From contig NZ_JAXIVS010000006.1 in NCBI RefSeq assembly GCF_034259325.1, positions 496,001 to 560,000 of the forward strand: DNA of 64,000 nt, written 5' to 3'. The stretch comes from Hyalangium ruber. Lineage in GTDB: Bacteria; Myxococcota; Myxococcia; Myxococcales; Myxococcaceae. Made by a program: the position numbers and the translations under genes. The notes beneath the pieces were generated by a model. That model saw nothing but the letters and a program-made list of their open reading frames with translations. It was not told the DNA's origin and made no database searches. Of this stretch, positions 17,229 to 26,270 are shown piece after piece (positions within the stretch are counted from its first letter, which is position 1; every line of letters starts with the position of its first letter).

Positions 17229-19055
17229 CTAGCGCTGCTTCTGCAACTTCACGTCGAAGTGCGCCGGGGCGCCACCGGTGAAGGTTCCCTTCCACGGCTT
17301 GTAGCCCGGCAGTGAGACCTGCACAGGGATGTCCGCGCCCGCCGGGTAGACATTGTCCATGAGCAGCGGCGTGGTGCCCTTGTCCTCGCCATTCACCCGT
17401 ACCTGGGCTCCCTCGGGCTGGCTGCGGACGATGAGCGGCGGCAGCTCGGCGGGGGTGGTGGATAAGGTGGTGCGCACCATGTTCTCGGCACTCGGCAGCA
17501 GCACCTTGAGGTGGGGCAGGGCATAGTACCCACCCGCCACGAGCACCCCCAGCACGCCCAGTCGCAACGCCCATCGCACCCAGGGCGAGCGCCGATCCGG
17601 CTCCCAGAGCGTCTCCTGACGGGCCGCTCGCTCCTGCAACTCGAGCTTCTCCTCGGGGATCTCCACCGCGCTGAGCGGAGCCGCCGCCAGGGGCGCGGGA
17701 CCCTGGCTGGTCAGGTTCGCGGCGCAGCGATCACACGGCGCGTAGGCCGAGGGCAGGGGCGAGTCGCAGCGCACACAGCGGAAGGACGGGGCAGGCTCTT
17801 GCGCGGGATGCGCTGCCACCCCTGGATACGTCCTCGCGAGGGCGGGCTCCGCGGAGACATCCTCGGATGGCCCATTCACCCCTTGCCCCGAGAGGTCGAG
17901 CTCCAGGGAGGGGAGGGCGTTCGCGCCCGGCTGGGTGTCGACGGGGACAACGGGAGAGGGAGGCGAGATGAGCCGCCCGCTCATGCTCAGCTCCCGAGAC
18001 CCAGGCGCCAGGGACCACTCGGCGGACGCCTCGATGCCCCGGATTCCAGGGGGAGGAGCCGCAGGGGGAGGCGCGGGAGGAGACGCGCGAGGAGCCGCCG
18101 CGAGAGGAGGCTGCGCGGCCGCGGGCTCCCGTGCCGCCTCGGCCTGCTCGAGCAGGGTGGGGGGCAGGTTCAGCTTGGCGAGGAAGTCCGCCAGCGCGTG
18201 AGAGGTGGCGGGCTCTCCAGCGCGGGCGAGGTAGCGCGCGAGCGCCTCGGCCATGGCCTCTGGCTGGGCGAAGCGCGCCTCGGGCTGCTTGGCCAGCGCG
18301 CGCATCACCACCTCGACCAGGGGCTCGGGCACGTGGGTGAGGGGCGGAGGCTCGCGCTGGGCGATGGCCATGGCGACGATGATCGCCTCGGACGAGTCGC
18401 TGAAGGGGTGCTGCCCGGTGAGCAGCTCATAGAGGACGATGCCCAGGGAGAACTGATCGCTGGCGGCGGTGGCGGGCGCGCCAGTGACGACCTCGGGCGC
18501 GGCGTAGGAGGGCTTGCCCTTGAAGACGCCGGGCTGGGTGCCGTTGGAGACGCCTTCCAGCCGGGCGATGCCGAAGTCCGTCACCTTTACCTCACCCTCG
18601 CGGGACACGAGGATGTTGGACGGGGAGATGTCACGGTGGGCGGTGAGCACCGGCCGCCCGTTGTGAGTGCGCCGGTAGGCGTGGATGAGGCCGGCGAGCG
18701 CCTGGGCCCCGATGAAGGCCACCAGGTGCGGGGGAAAGCGCGTGCCCTGCCTCTTCGCGCGGCGGATCAGCGCGCCCAGATCCCACCCGTTCACCAGCTC
18801 CATCACCAGGAACAGGCCGTCGGCGTCGGTGCCCACGTCGTACACGCTGACGAGGTTCTGGTGGTGCAGGTGCGTGGCCAGCTTGGCCTCGGAGAGGAAC
18901 ATCTTGGCGATGCCCTCCTCCTTGGCCAGGTACGGAAGGATGCGCTTGATGGCGACGTGCTTCTCGAAGCCCTCGGCGCCTCGGGACAGGCCCAGGAACA
19001 GCTCCGCCATGCCTCCAGAGGCCAGGGGCCGCACGAGCCGGTAGCGTTCGTTCAC
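17229..19055 (-). CDS. Ser/Thr protein kinase with zinc ribbon, TM segment and PEGA domain
   Basis: 608 aa from a GTG with GGAGGGAGCT 4 nt upstream. The kinase domain (residues about 5-270) is complete: G-G-M-A-E loop, K37, E56, H-R-D at 140-142, N147 and D-F-G at 160-162. A long Pro/Ala linker follows, then a zinc-ribbon-like C-x2-C...C-x2-C at about 426-447. A hydrophobic segment spans about 493-515, and a C-terminal PEGA domain (S-Q-P-E-G-A-Q-V, then L-P-G-Y) spans about 538-608. PEGA domains are extracytoplasmic modules associated with envelope or surface carbohydrate. It is the last gene of a minus-strand run with the DUF971 and HD-GYP genes; the gap to the DUF971 gene is 19 nt. Confidence 0.93.
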   Translation of the reverse strand: MNERYRLVRPLASGGMAELFLGLSRGAEGFEKHVAIKRILPYLAKEEGIAKMFLSEAKLATHLHHQNLVSVYDVGTDADGLFLVMELVNGWDLGALIRRAKRQGTRFPPHLVAFIGAQALAGLIHAYRRTHNGRPVLTAHRDISPSNILVSREGEVKVTDFGIARLEGVSNGTQPGVFKGKPSYAAPEVVTGAPATAASDQFSLGIVLYELLTGQHPFSDSSEAIIVAMAIAQREPPPLTHVPEPLVEVVMRALAKQPEARFAQPEAMAEALARYLARAGEPATSHALADFLAKLNLPPTLLEQAEAAREPAAAQPPLAAAPRASPPAPPPAAPPPGIRGIEASAEWSLAPGSRELSMSGRLISPPSPVVPVDTQPGANALPSLELDLSGQGVNGPSEDVSAEPALARTYPGVAAHPAQEPAPSFRCVRCDSPLPSAYAPCDRCAANLTSQGPAPLAAAPLSAVEIPEEKLELQERAARQETLWEPDRRSPWVRWALRLGVLGVLVAGGYYALPHLKVLLPSAENMVRTTLSTTPAELPPLIVRSQPEGAQVRVNGEDKGTTPLLMDNVYPAGADIPVQVSLPGYKPWKGTFTGGAPAHFDVKLQKQR

Positions 19056-19074
19056 GGCAGCTCCCTCCGGTCCC

Positions 19075-19413
19075 TCAGCCCTGGGGCTGGGTGATGTCGC
19101 GCAGGAGCTGCCAGGGGTAGATGCCGGTGCTGTGCCCGTCGCTGAAGGTGAAGGTCAGCGCGTAGTTGCCCACCGGCTGCAGCGCCTGGACGCGGGTGTC
19201 CGCGGGCACGCGGTTCGGGTCGAGGGTGCGCTGGTGAGTCCACTCGTCCACGCAGGCGGCGCACGGACACTGCTGGCGCAGCACCTGCGCGGAGGCGGAG
19301 GTGTGGACTCCATCATCCCAGGTCAGCGTCAGGCGCATGCTGTCCGGTGCGAGCTGGACGTCGGTGGCCTTGACGGGCTTGGGGGCTGGCTTGATGCGAT
19401 CCCAGAAACTCAC
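19075..19413 (-). CDS. DUF971-domain protein
   Basis: 112 aa. The sequence matches the DUF971 family, also the N-terminal domain of gamma-butyrobetaine hydroxylase: an opening L-x-L-x-W-D-D-G, a Cys cluster C-P-C-A-A-C, and the ending G-H-S-T-G-I-Y-P-W-x-L-L. The three cysteines may bind zinc or an iron-sulfur cluster, consistent with the frequent association of this domain with Fe-S carrier proteins. It sits between the HD-GYP receptor gene (20 nt upstream) and the PEGA kinase gene (19 nt downstream), so it is part of that operon. Its role there is not known. Confidence 0.88.
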   Translation of the reverse strand: MSFWDRIKPAPKPVKATDVQLAPDSMRLTLTWDDGVHTSASAQVLRQQCPCAACVDEWTHQRTLDPNRVPADTRVQALQPVGNYALTFTFSDGHSTGIYPWQLLRDITQPQG

Positions 19414-19433
19414 CGGTTCACCTTACCTGAATC

Positions 19434-21134
19434 TCACGAGGCGAGCTTCACAGGTTGGCGGTGGCCTTCCAGGCGCACACCCTTCTTCTGCAGCACGCGG
19501 CGCAGGGCCTCCACCACCTTGGGGTCGAGCTGCGCGCCGCTGAGCTTGTCGAGGATCTGCATGGCCTGCTCCAGCGGCATGGCCTTCTGGTAGGGGCGCG
19601 TGGAGGTACAGGCGTCGAAGGTGTCCGCGCAGGCGACGATGCGCGCCAGCATGGGAATCTCCTCGCCCTTGAGCTTGTCCGGGTAGCCACTGCCATCCCA
19701 GCGCTCGTGGTGGCTGCGCACGCAGGCGCGCACCGAGGTGAGGAAGCTCACCGGCCCGATGATGGAGTCACCGATGGCCGGGTGCTCGCGCATGATGGCC
19801 ATCTCCGCGTCAGTGAGCCGCGACTGCTTGCAGAGGATGGACTCGACGATGCCGATCTTCCCGATGTCGTGGAGGATGCCGCCATACTGGAGCTGCTTGA
19901 GCTGGCGCTCGGGCAGGGTCAGCTCCCGGCCGATCTCCACCGCCACGTCTCCCACTCGCTGGCTGTGGCCGCGGGTGTAGGCGTCCTTGGAGTCGATGGA
20001 GTTGGCCAGCGCGACGATGGTCTCCAGGTAGCCCTGCTCCAGGCTCTCGTAGAGCCGGCGGTTCTCCATGTCGTAGGCCATGAGCTGCTTGCTCATGTAG
20101 TTGAACGTCTGGGCCAGCTCGCCCAGCTCGTTCTTCTGGCGGATCTCCACCTCGGCGCCGAACTTGCCGCCGGCCAGCTCCAGCGCCTTGGCGGTGAAGT
20201 TCTTCAGGGGGCGCGTGAGGTTGCGAGAGAAGACGGCGGCCAGCACCAGCGCCACGAGGATGGCGCCGCCCAGGGCCATCAGGATGCGCCGCTCCATGGA
20301 GCCTACCTGGTGGTAGGCCTGCACCACCGGCTGCTCGGAGACGATGGCCCAGCCCAACTCGGGCAGCACCGTGTAGGCGGCCACCGTGGCGTCCTTGCCC
20401 TTGCCGAAGTTGCCGACGTGGAAGTGCTCCGAGTCGGGCGAGTGGGTGAGCTGCCGCAGCAGGTGCTCCACGGGGCCGCGCTGGGAGATGTCCGGGTTCT
20501 CTCCGAGCGCCGCGCCGCCCGCCAGCAGGTGGCCGTGGCGGTCCGTCACATAGAAGAAGCCGCTGGAGCCCACGCGCTCCTGAAGGAGGAGCTCCTGCAG
20601 GCCCGCGAGGGACAGGTCCGCGGCGATGTAGCCCTTGACCGGCTCGCCCACGGGGAAGGCCAGCGTCAGCACCGGGACGTGCTGGGGCCCCTGATGCACC
20701 ACCTCCGCGTAGCTCATGCCGGTGAGGCCCTGGAGCAGGGCGCGGGCGCGCGCCTCGTGCTCGGCCACCGCGGTGGGAGGCAGGTCATTCACGGCGAAGG
20801 CCTGCAGGCCCGGCATCCGCTCGCCCTGCGCGGTGAAGACGGTGATGGCCAGCACCTCACGGTGTTGGCTGAGCACCGAGCCCAGCAGCGCGCGCTGCTG
20901 AACCGGCGGGTGCGTGAAGAAGGCGGTGTTGGTCAGCGCCACCACTGCTTCGGTGGGCTCGGACAGGAGGTTGTCGAGCTTCAGCCGCAGCTGCTTGACG
21001 CGCTCTTGCGCCAGCTCCTGCGCGTCGCGCACGAGCAGCTCGCGGGTGTGGGAGACAGACAGCCACCCCACCATCAGCGTGGGGATGATGCTGGCCACGA
21101 GCATCAGCAGGAGGATGGCTTTGAAGAGGCGCAC
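19434..21134 (-). CDS. Membrane HD-GYP cyclic-di-GMP phosphodiesterase with extracytoplasmic sensor and HAMP
   Basis: 566 aa. A first TM helix at about 6-26, a periplasmic Cache-like region of about 250 residues and a second TM helix near 285-305 lead into a HAMP segment (R-P-L-K-N-F...N-E-L-G-E-L-A). A coiled linker follows, then an HD-GYP domain with G-H-S-x-R-V, the metal pair in L-H-D-I-G-K (about 420), H-H-E-R-W-D-G-S-G-Y-P (about 475-485) and a Lys-Gly-Glu-Glu-Ile-Pro loop. All key residues look intact. The family hydrolyses c-di-GMP to GMP. An external signal is inferred to control c-di-GMP turnover at the membrane. The gene follows the LysM gene by 18 nt. Confidence 0.92.
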   Translation of the reverse strand: MRLFKAILLLMLVASIIPTLMVGWLSVSHTRELLVRDAQELAQERVKQLRLKLDNLLSEPTEAVVALTNTAFFTHPPVQQRALLGSVLSQHREVLAITVFTAQGERMPGLQAFAVNDLPPTAVAEHEARARALLQGLTGMSYAEVVHQGPQHVPVLTLAFPVGEPVKGYIAADLSLAGLQELLLQERVGSSGFFYVTDRHGHLLAGGAALGENPDISQRGPVEHLLRQLTHSPDSEHFHVGNFGKGKDATVAAYTVLPELGWAIVSEQPVVQAYHQVGSMERRILMALGGAILVALVLAAVFSRNLTRPLKNFTAKALELAGGKFGAEVEIRQKNELGELAQTFNYMSKQLMAYDMENRRLYESLEQGYLETIVALANSIDSKDAYTRGHSQRVGDVAVEIGRELTLPERQLKQLQYGGILHDIGKIGIVESILCKQSRLTDAEMAIMREHPAIGDSIIGPVSFLTSVRACVRSHHERWDGSGYPDKLKGEEIPMLARIVACADTFDACTSTRPYQKAMPLEQAMQILDKLSGAQLDPKVVEALRRVLQKKGVRLEGHRQPVKLAS

Positions 21135-21152
21135 GCGTTCTCGTCCCTGATG

Positions 21153-22046
21153 CTATTTCCAGCTGGGCTCGCCTACCTGGAGCTTCACGCGATCCTCGAT
21201 GAGTTCGAAGAGGCGCTCGGCGGATGCGTCGGATTTCTGGCTTTCACCCAGGGCTCGCACCGTCCATCGATAACGGCCGGCGGGGAGCGCTGGCAATTGC
21301 CACTGTGTGGCGGGCACGGTCTGGCGCAGGGGCGGGCCCTGGACGGGGTGTACCTCCACCTCGTACTGCTTGGCGCCAGGGACGGGGCGCCACGCCAGCG
21401 TCACCGGGCCCAGCTGGCCCTTGATGGGCGTGAACTTGAGCTTCTGGCCCTCGCTGGGAGAGCGGAGCTGGGGCACCTCCAGCGGAGGGGCGGGAGGAGG
21501 TGGCGGCTGCCCCTTCTCCACGCGCACCGTCTCACCGGGGCTGACCGGCCGGGTGACGCTCTCGGCGTTGACGCGCACCGGCGGCCCCGACTGGACGGAG
21601 ACGGTGGTGTCCCCGCCCTCGCTCACCTTCACCTGGAAGGAGGAGGGCTGGCCCGTGCCCGGAGACAGCAGGGCCCAGGCGTTGTCGGCGGCCTTGGCGG
21701 CGGACTGGTAGTCGGCGGACTGGAAGTGCGCCTCGGCCTCTCGCAGCTTGGCCGAGGCCTCCTCGCGCCGGGTGGCCTGGCGGTCCGCCTGAGCTACGGC
21801 GCTGCGCGCGGTCTCCAGCGCGCTCAGGGCCCGGGCCCGGTCCTCCTCGGGCGGCAGCTTGAGCTTGGTGCCAGGAGCCACGGCGTCCGAGGTCAGCTGG
21901 TTGAGCGCCCGGAGCTCACTGGCGCCCTTGGGGTCTCCCAGCGTGCGCTCGGCGACCTGGGCCAGCGACTCACGCTCGTTCACCACGACCAACCGCTCCG
22001 CGGGCGTGGCCGAGAGCCAGACCAGGAGGAAGAGGGCGCTTCTCAT
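21153..22046 (-). CDS. Secreted LysM-domain protein
   Basis: 297 aa. A short signal peptide (residues 1-16) is followed by a LysM-type module (about 18-66: V-V-N-E-R-E-S-L-A-Q-V-A, then G-T-K-L-K-L-P). Next come an Ala/Arg/Glu-rich helical repeat region (70-130), a Pro-rich linker, and a C-terminal beta-rich domain resembling a fibronectin-type fold (T-L-A-W-R-P-V-P-G-A-K-Q-Y-E-V-E-V; G-R-Y-R-W-T-V-R-A). LysM binds peptidoglycan. The ATG overlaps the TGA of the FecR lipoprotein gene (ATGA), so the pair is translationally coupled and probably works together in the envelope. Confidence 0.85.
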   Translation of the reverse strand: MRSALFLLVWLSATPAERLVVVNERESLAQVAERTLGDPKGASELRALNQLTSDAVAPGTKLKLPPEEDRARALSALETARSAVAQADRQATRREEASAKLREAEAHFQSADYQSAAKAADNAWALLSPGTGQPSSFQVKVSEGGDTTVSVQSGPPVRVNAESVTRPVSPGETVRVEKGQPPPPPAPPLEVPQLRSPSEGQKLKFTPIKGQLGPVTLAWRPVPGAKQYEVEVHPVQGPPLRQTVPATQWQLPALPAGRYRWTVRALGESQKSDASAERLFELIEDRVKLQVGEPSWK

Positions 22047-22510
22047 TGGAATACGATCTCCCTTCCCGCCTGGACGGTGGCCGAAGGCGTGGAGACGGAG
22101 AGCGACTGGGTGGAGGGCGTCTCCAGCGCGGCGTCCACCTGCCCCTTGAGCAGGGTGAGGTCCGTGCGCTGCTGGCCCGGCCGTGGCCGCGTCTCGGCGA
22201 TACCGATCAGCGCATCCTCTCCCAGGTTCACCCGGCCCCCATTGCCGAAGACGATGCGCGCGCTGGCCCCCGCGGCGGTGCGCACCTTGTCATTCTCGAA
22301 GAGGGGCATGCCGTCTTGCGCGGAGATCCATTCATCTCCCACGACCCGCTTGAGCTTCACATCCCCCCGCACCTCCCGCAGGTGCGCGCGTGGCTCCGGC
22401 GCCTTCGGCGGGGTCGCGGAGGGCGCGGGTGGCTTCTCATCGGCGGTGCAGCCGAAGGGCATGGCCGAGAGCGCGAGGGCGAGGAGCATGAAGGAGCGGC
22501 GACCGGTCAC
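22043..22510 (-). CDS. FecR-domain lipoprotein
   Basis: 155 aa from the GTG at 22510. This start gives an Arg-Arg n-region and a lipobox ending M-P-F-G-C; the frame runs further upstream only into the neighbouring nitrilase gene. An ATG at 22489 is an alternative. The mature part holds a FecR domain: G-D-V-K-L-K, D-G-M-P-L-F-E-N-D-K-V-R-T, A-R-I-V-F-G-N-G-G, L-L-K-G-Q-V. FecR domains detect or transmit envelope states, often with sigma factors, but no sigma factor is adjacent here. It is coupled to the LysM protein by an ATGA overlap. Confidence 0.85.
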   Translation of the reverse strand: MTGRRSFMLLALALSAMPFGCTADEKPPAPSATPPKAPEPRAHLREVRGDVKLKRVVGDEWISAQDGMPLFENDKVRTAAGASARIVFGNGGRVNLGEDALIGIAETRPRPGQQRTDLTLLKGQVDAALETPSTQSLSVSTPSATVQAGREIVFQ

Positions 22511-22580
22511 GAGAGGTTCCAGGGCGCGCAGTGTAGCCCGGGAGCCACCGTGCTCGCACGGGCCGATCATTCCCCGCCCG

Positions 22581-23387
22581 TTAATCCACCAGGCGGCGGT
22601 GCTGCAGGCACGGCAGGTTGCGGCGGATGCGGGCCTGGAGGTCCGGGTCCACCGGCGCCAGCGCCAGCCCCTCTCCCTCCGAGGCCCGCGCGGTGACGAG
22701 CCCCCATGGGTCCACCACCATGGCGTGACCATAGGTGACGCGCTTGTCGGAGTGCCGCCCACCTTGTGCGGGGGCGATGACGTAGCACTGGTTCTCGATG
22801 GCGCGGGCGCGCAGCAGCACCTCCCAGTGGTCCTTGCCCGTCATCAAGGTGAAGGCCGCTGGCACCGCCAGCATGGTGGCTCCCTGAGCGACCAGGCGTC
22901 GGTACAGCTCCGGGAAGCGCAGGTCGTAGCAGACGGAGAGCCCCAGCCGGCCCACCTCCGTGGTGGCCGCCACCACCTCTGTGCCGGGAGCCACCACCGC
23001 GGACTCGTGGTAGGTCGCCCCGTCTCCCACATCCACATCGAACAAGTGCATCTTGCGGTAGACGCCCAGCCGCTCGCCGTCCGGCCCGAAGAGGGTGCTG
23101 GTGTTGTAGAGGCGGCCGCCCGGGGCTCCGGTCTCGAGGATGGAGCCGGCCAGCACGGTGATGTTCTGCTCACGGGCCACCTCCGCCATGCGGGACAGGG
23201 TGGGGCCCTCCAGGGACTCGGCGGCGCTGGGACGTTCGACCTCGGAGCCCATCCAGCTGAAGTTCTCGGGCAGCCCCACCAGACGGGCTCCCAACTTCGC
23301 CGCCTGCCGGACGAGCCGGGTGGCGACTTCGAGGTTGTAGGCCTTGTCCGCGGTGGACACCATCTGAGCGGCGGCGATCAGGTGCAT
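22581..23387 (-). CDS. Nitrilase-superfamily amidase (deaminated-glutathione amidase type)
   Basis: 268 aa. The catalytic Glu-Lys-Cys triad is visible: L-P-E-N-F (Glu near 41), Y-R-K-M-H (Lys near 113) and V-C-Y-D-L-R-F-P-E-L (Cys near 153). The last motif and K-M-H-L-F-D-V-D are typical of the Nit1/YbeM branch, which removes the toxic amide from deaminated glutathione. The exact substrate is inferred from these motifs. There is no Shine-Dalgarno, but a TATAAC box lies 6 nt before the ATG (see the promoter entry). It heads the minus-strand run but is 70 nt from the FecR gene. Confidence 0.9.
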   Translation of the reverse strand: MHLIAAAQMVSTADKAYNLEVATRLVRQAAKLGARLVGLPENFSWMGSEVERPSAAESLEGPTLSRMAEVAREQNITVLAGSILETGAPGGRLYNTSTLFGPDGERLGVYRKMHLFDVDVGDGATYHESAVVAPGTEVVAATTEVGRLGLSVCYDLRFPELYRRLVAQGATMLAVPAAFTLMTGKDHWEVLLRARAIENQCYVIAPAQGGRHSDKRVTYGHAMVVDPWGLVTARASEGEGLALAPVDPDLQARIRRNLPCLQHRRLVD

Positions 23388-23399
23388 GGGGGCGTTATA
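23388..23399 (-). promoter_or_regulatory. -10-like box directly before the nitrilase ATG (possible leaderless start)
   Basis: On the minus strand TATAAC (23399-23394) is followed by six bases and then the ATG at 23387. A -10 hexamer at this distance would place the transcription start at or next to the ATG. No clear -35 and no Shine-Dalgarno are present. The same arrangement occurs before the OmpA-like gene and the lipoprotein gene at 46255. Confidence 0.45.
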
Positions 23400-23481
23400 A
23401 CGGGATGGAGGGCGTGGAACCCTTGGGAATCATTGTCCTTGGGGGCCGTGTTCTACCTTGAGCATGGGTGCGTCATCCTTT

Positions 23482-23575
23482 ACACGCCGTCTGGGCGTGT
23501 GCTAGGGGACCCGCCCGACATTTTTCGACGGCAGTTCTTCGAAAAGTGGGCCGACGTGCCCGCTTTTCTTTTTTT
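23482..23575 (+). promoter_or_regulatory. Structured leader of the rimP-nusA-infB operon, candidate attenuator
   Basis: Three hairpins can be drawn. P1 is a 7-bp stem 23482-23488 with 23494-23500. P2 is a 10-bp stem 23519-23528 with 23539-23548 (one G-U pair, 10-nt loop). P3 is a 10-bp stem 23542-23551 with 23558-23567 (one U-G pair), followed by T7 at 23569-23575. P2 and P3 share bases 23542-23548, so only one can form. P3 with its U run is an intrinsic terminator, and P2 would then be the antiterminator. The leader precedes rimP by 20 nt. In E. coli the homologous operon is known to be controlled through its leader with NusA involved; a related logic is inferred here. Confidence 0.6.
23542..23575 (+). 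terminator. Intrinsic terminator within the rimP leader
   Basis: A 10-bp stem (AAAAGTGGGC with GCCCGCTTTT, one U-G wobble) and a 6-nt loop are followed by C and seven T residues. It lies 20 nt upstream of the rimP ATG, inside the presumed transcript. It could instead be read as a terminator for anything entering from upstream, but the upstream gene points away, which favours attenuation. Confidence 0.7.
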
Positions 23576-23595
23576 GGAGCCAGGTTTCCGGACGC

Positions 23596-24081
23596 ATGGC
23601 GGAGAGCAACTTCAAGCAGACGGTGGAAGAGCGGGCGATGAGCCTGCTGGAGCCCATCGTTGCGGGCGAGGGGCTGGAACTCGTCGACCTCGAGTTCCTC
23701 CGCGAGCGCGAGGGGTGGGTGTTGCGCCTGTTCATCGACAAGCCTGGCGGTCGGGTGGGCTTGGACGAATGCACGCAGGTGTCCCGGGCGGTGGAGCCAA
23801 GCCTGGACGTCGAGGATTTCATCCCCAACGAGTACAACCTCGAGGTCTCCAGCCCCGGGGTCAACCGGCCTCTGAAGAAGCCGGCCCACTACGCGCGGGT
23901 GAAGGGACAGAAGGTCAAGGTGAAGACCTTCGGTCCCATCGGCGACCCGCCCCGCAAGAACTTCACTGGCACGCTCGCTGAGGTGACAGGGGAGGACATC
24001 GCGGTCGAAGTGGAGGGGGCGGGCAGCTTCCGCATCCCCTTCAAGGACATCGCCAAGGCCAACCTGGAGTTCGAGTTCTAG
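23596..24081 (+). CDS. rimP: Ribosome maturation factor RimP
   Basis: 161 aa from ATG 23596, with GGAG about 16 nt upstream. The N-terminal domain has L-E-L-V-D-L-E-F and L-R-L-F-I-D-K-P-G-G; the centre has the family signature E-V-S-S-P-G-V-N-R-P-L; the C-terminal SH3-like domain ends F-K-D-I-A-K-A-N-L-E-F. RimP assists 30S assembly. It is the first gene of the rimP-nusA-ylxR-infB order found in most bacteria, and it follows the structured leader. Confidence 0.97.
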   Translation: MAESNFKQTVEERAMSLLEPIVAGEGLELVDLEFLREREGWVLRLFIDKPGGRVGLDECTQVSRAVEPSLDVEDFIPNEYNLEVSSPGVNRPLKKPAHYARVKGQKVKVKTFGPIGDPPRKNFTGTLAEVTGEDIAVEVEGAGSFRIPFKDIAKANLEFEF

Positions 24082-24146
24082 CCGTCGACATACAGGGCGC
24101 GCCGTGGAGCGGCGGGCCCGTGGACCCTTTTAGGAGAACGAAGACC

Positions 24147-25844
<1,698 letters not shown>

Positions 25845-25865
25845 GCTGTCCGGCCGGAGGGTGGG

Positions 25866-26171
25866 ATGAGCCCGAAGTCCCGTTCCGGCCCCTCGCAGGG
25901 CCCTCTGCCAGAAGGGCCCGTTCGCAGCTGTGTCGGCTGCGGAGCCCGGCGCTCACAAGCCGAGCTCACCCGGGTCGCCTTGGACCCGGAAGGTGAAGTG
26001 GTGGTGGACAAGGAGAGGCGGCTGCCCGGCAGGGGCGCCTACCTCTGCGGTGCCGGGTGTCTGACGGCGGCGCTCAAGCGGAAGGCCTTCGGGCGGGCCT
26101 TTCGAGGAAGGGCGGGCAAGGTTGACCCGCTGAAGCTCGGGCAGGCGTGGGAGTCTGGCTCGGGGCCTTGA
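25866..26171 (+). CDS. ylxR: YlxR/RnpM-family RNA-binding protein (DUF448)
   Basis: 101 aa. The family core is clear: R-S-C-V-G-C-G-A-R-R, then G-R-G-A-Y-L-C-G-A-G-C, with a basic helical end (L-K-R-K-A-F-G-R-A-F-R). It carries a longer, Pro/Ser-rich N-terminus than the roughly 90-aa Gram-positive proteins. The Bacillus homologue binds RNase P RNA, and other members act as nucleoid-associated regulators. Position between nusA (21 nt) and infB (99 nt) is the standard one. Confidence 0.93.
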   Translation: MSPKSRSGPSQGPLPEGPVRSCVGCGARRSQAELTRVALDPEGEVVVDKERRLPGRGAYLCGAGCLTAALKRKAFGRAFRGRAGKVDPLKLGQAWESGSGP

Positions 26172-26270
26172 GGGGTGGCGAGGGGGAGTGGGTGTTAAGG
26201 ACCACTCGCACACATTTTTGGATTAGGGTGCTGCGCCCCGGTATCGGCGGAGCAGAAGGCCAAGCAACGT

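Noticed and set aside
23433-23459. Possible rimP promoter TTGTCC with TACCTT
   Set aside because: The spacer is only 15 nt and both hexamers are weak, although a promoter must lie near here.
19455-23981. A 1508-codon open frame on the plus strand
   Set aside because: It is antisense to five well-supported minus-strand genes and runs into rimP; it is His/Arg/Gly/Leu-rich without domains, as expected of a GC-rich shadow frame.
26195-26226. Possible promoter before infB (TTAAGG, then GGATTA)
   Set aside because: Both hexamers are poor matches and the spacing is off; infB is adequately explained by the upstream operon.
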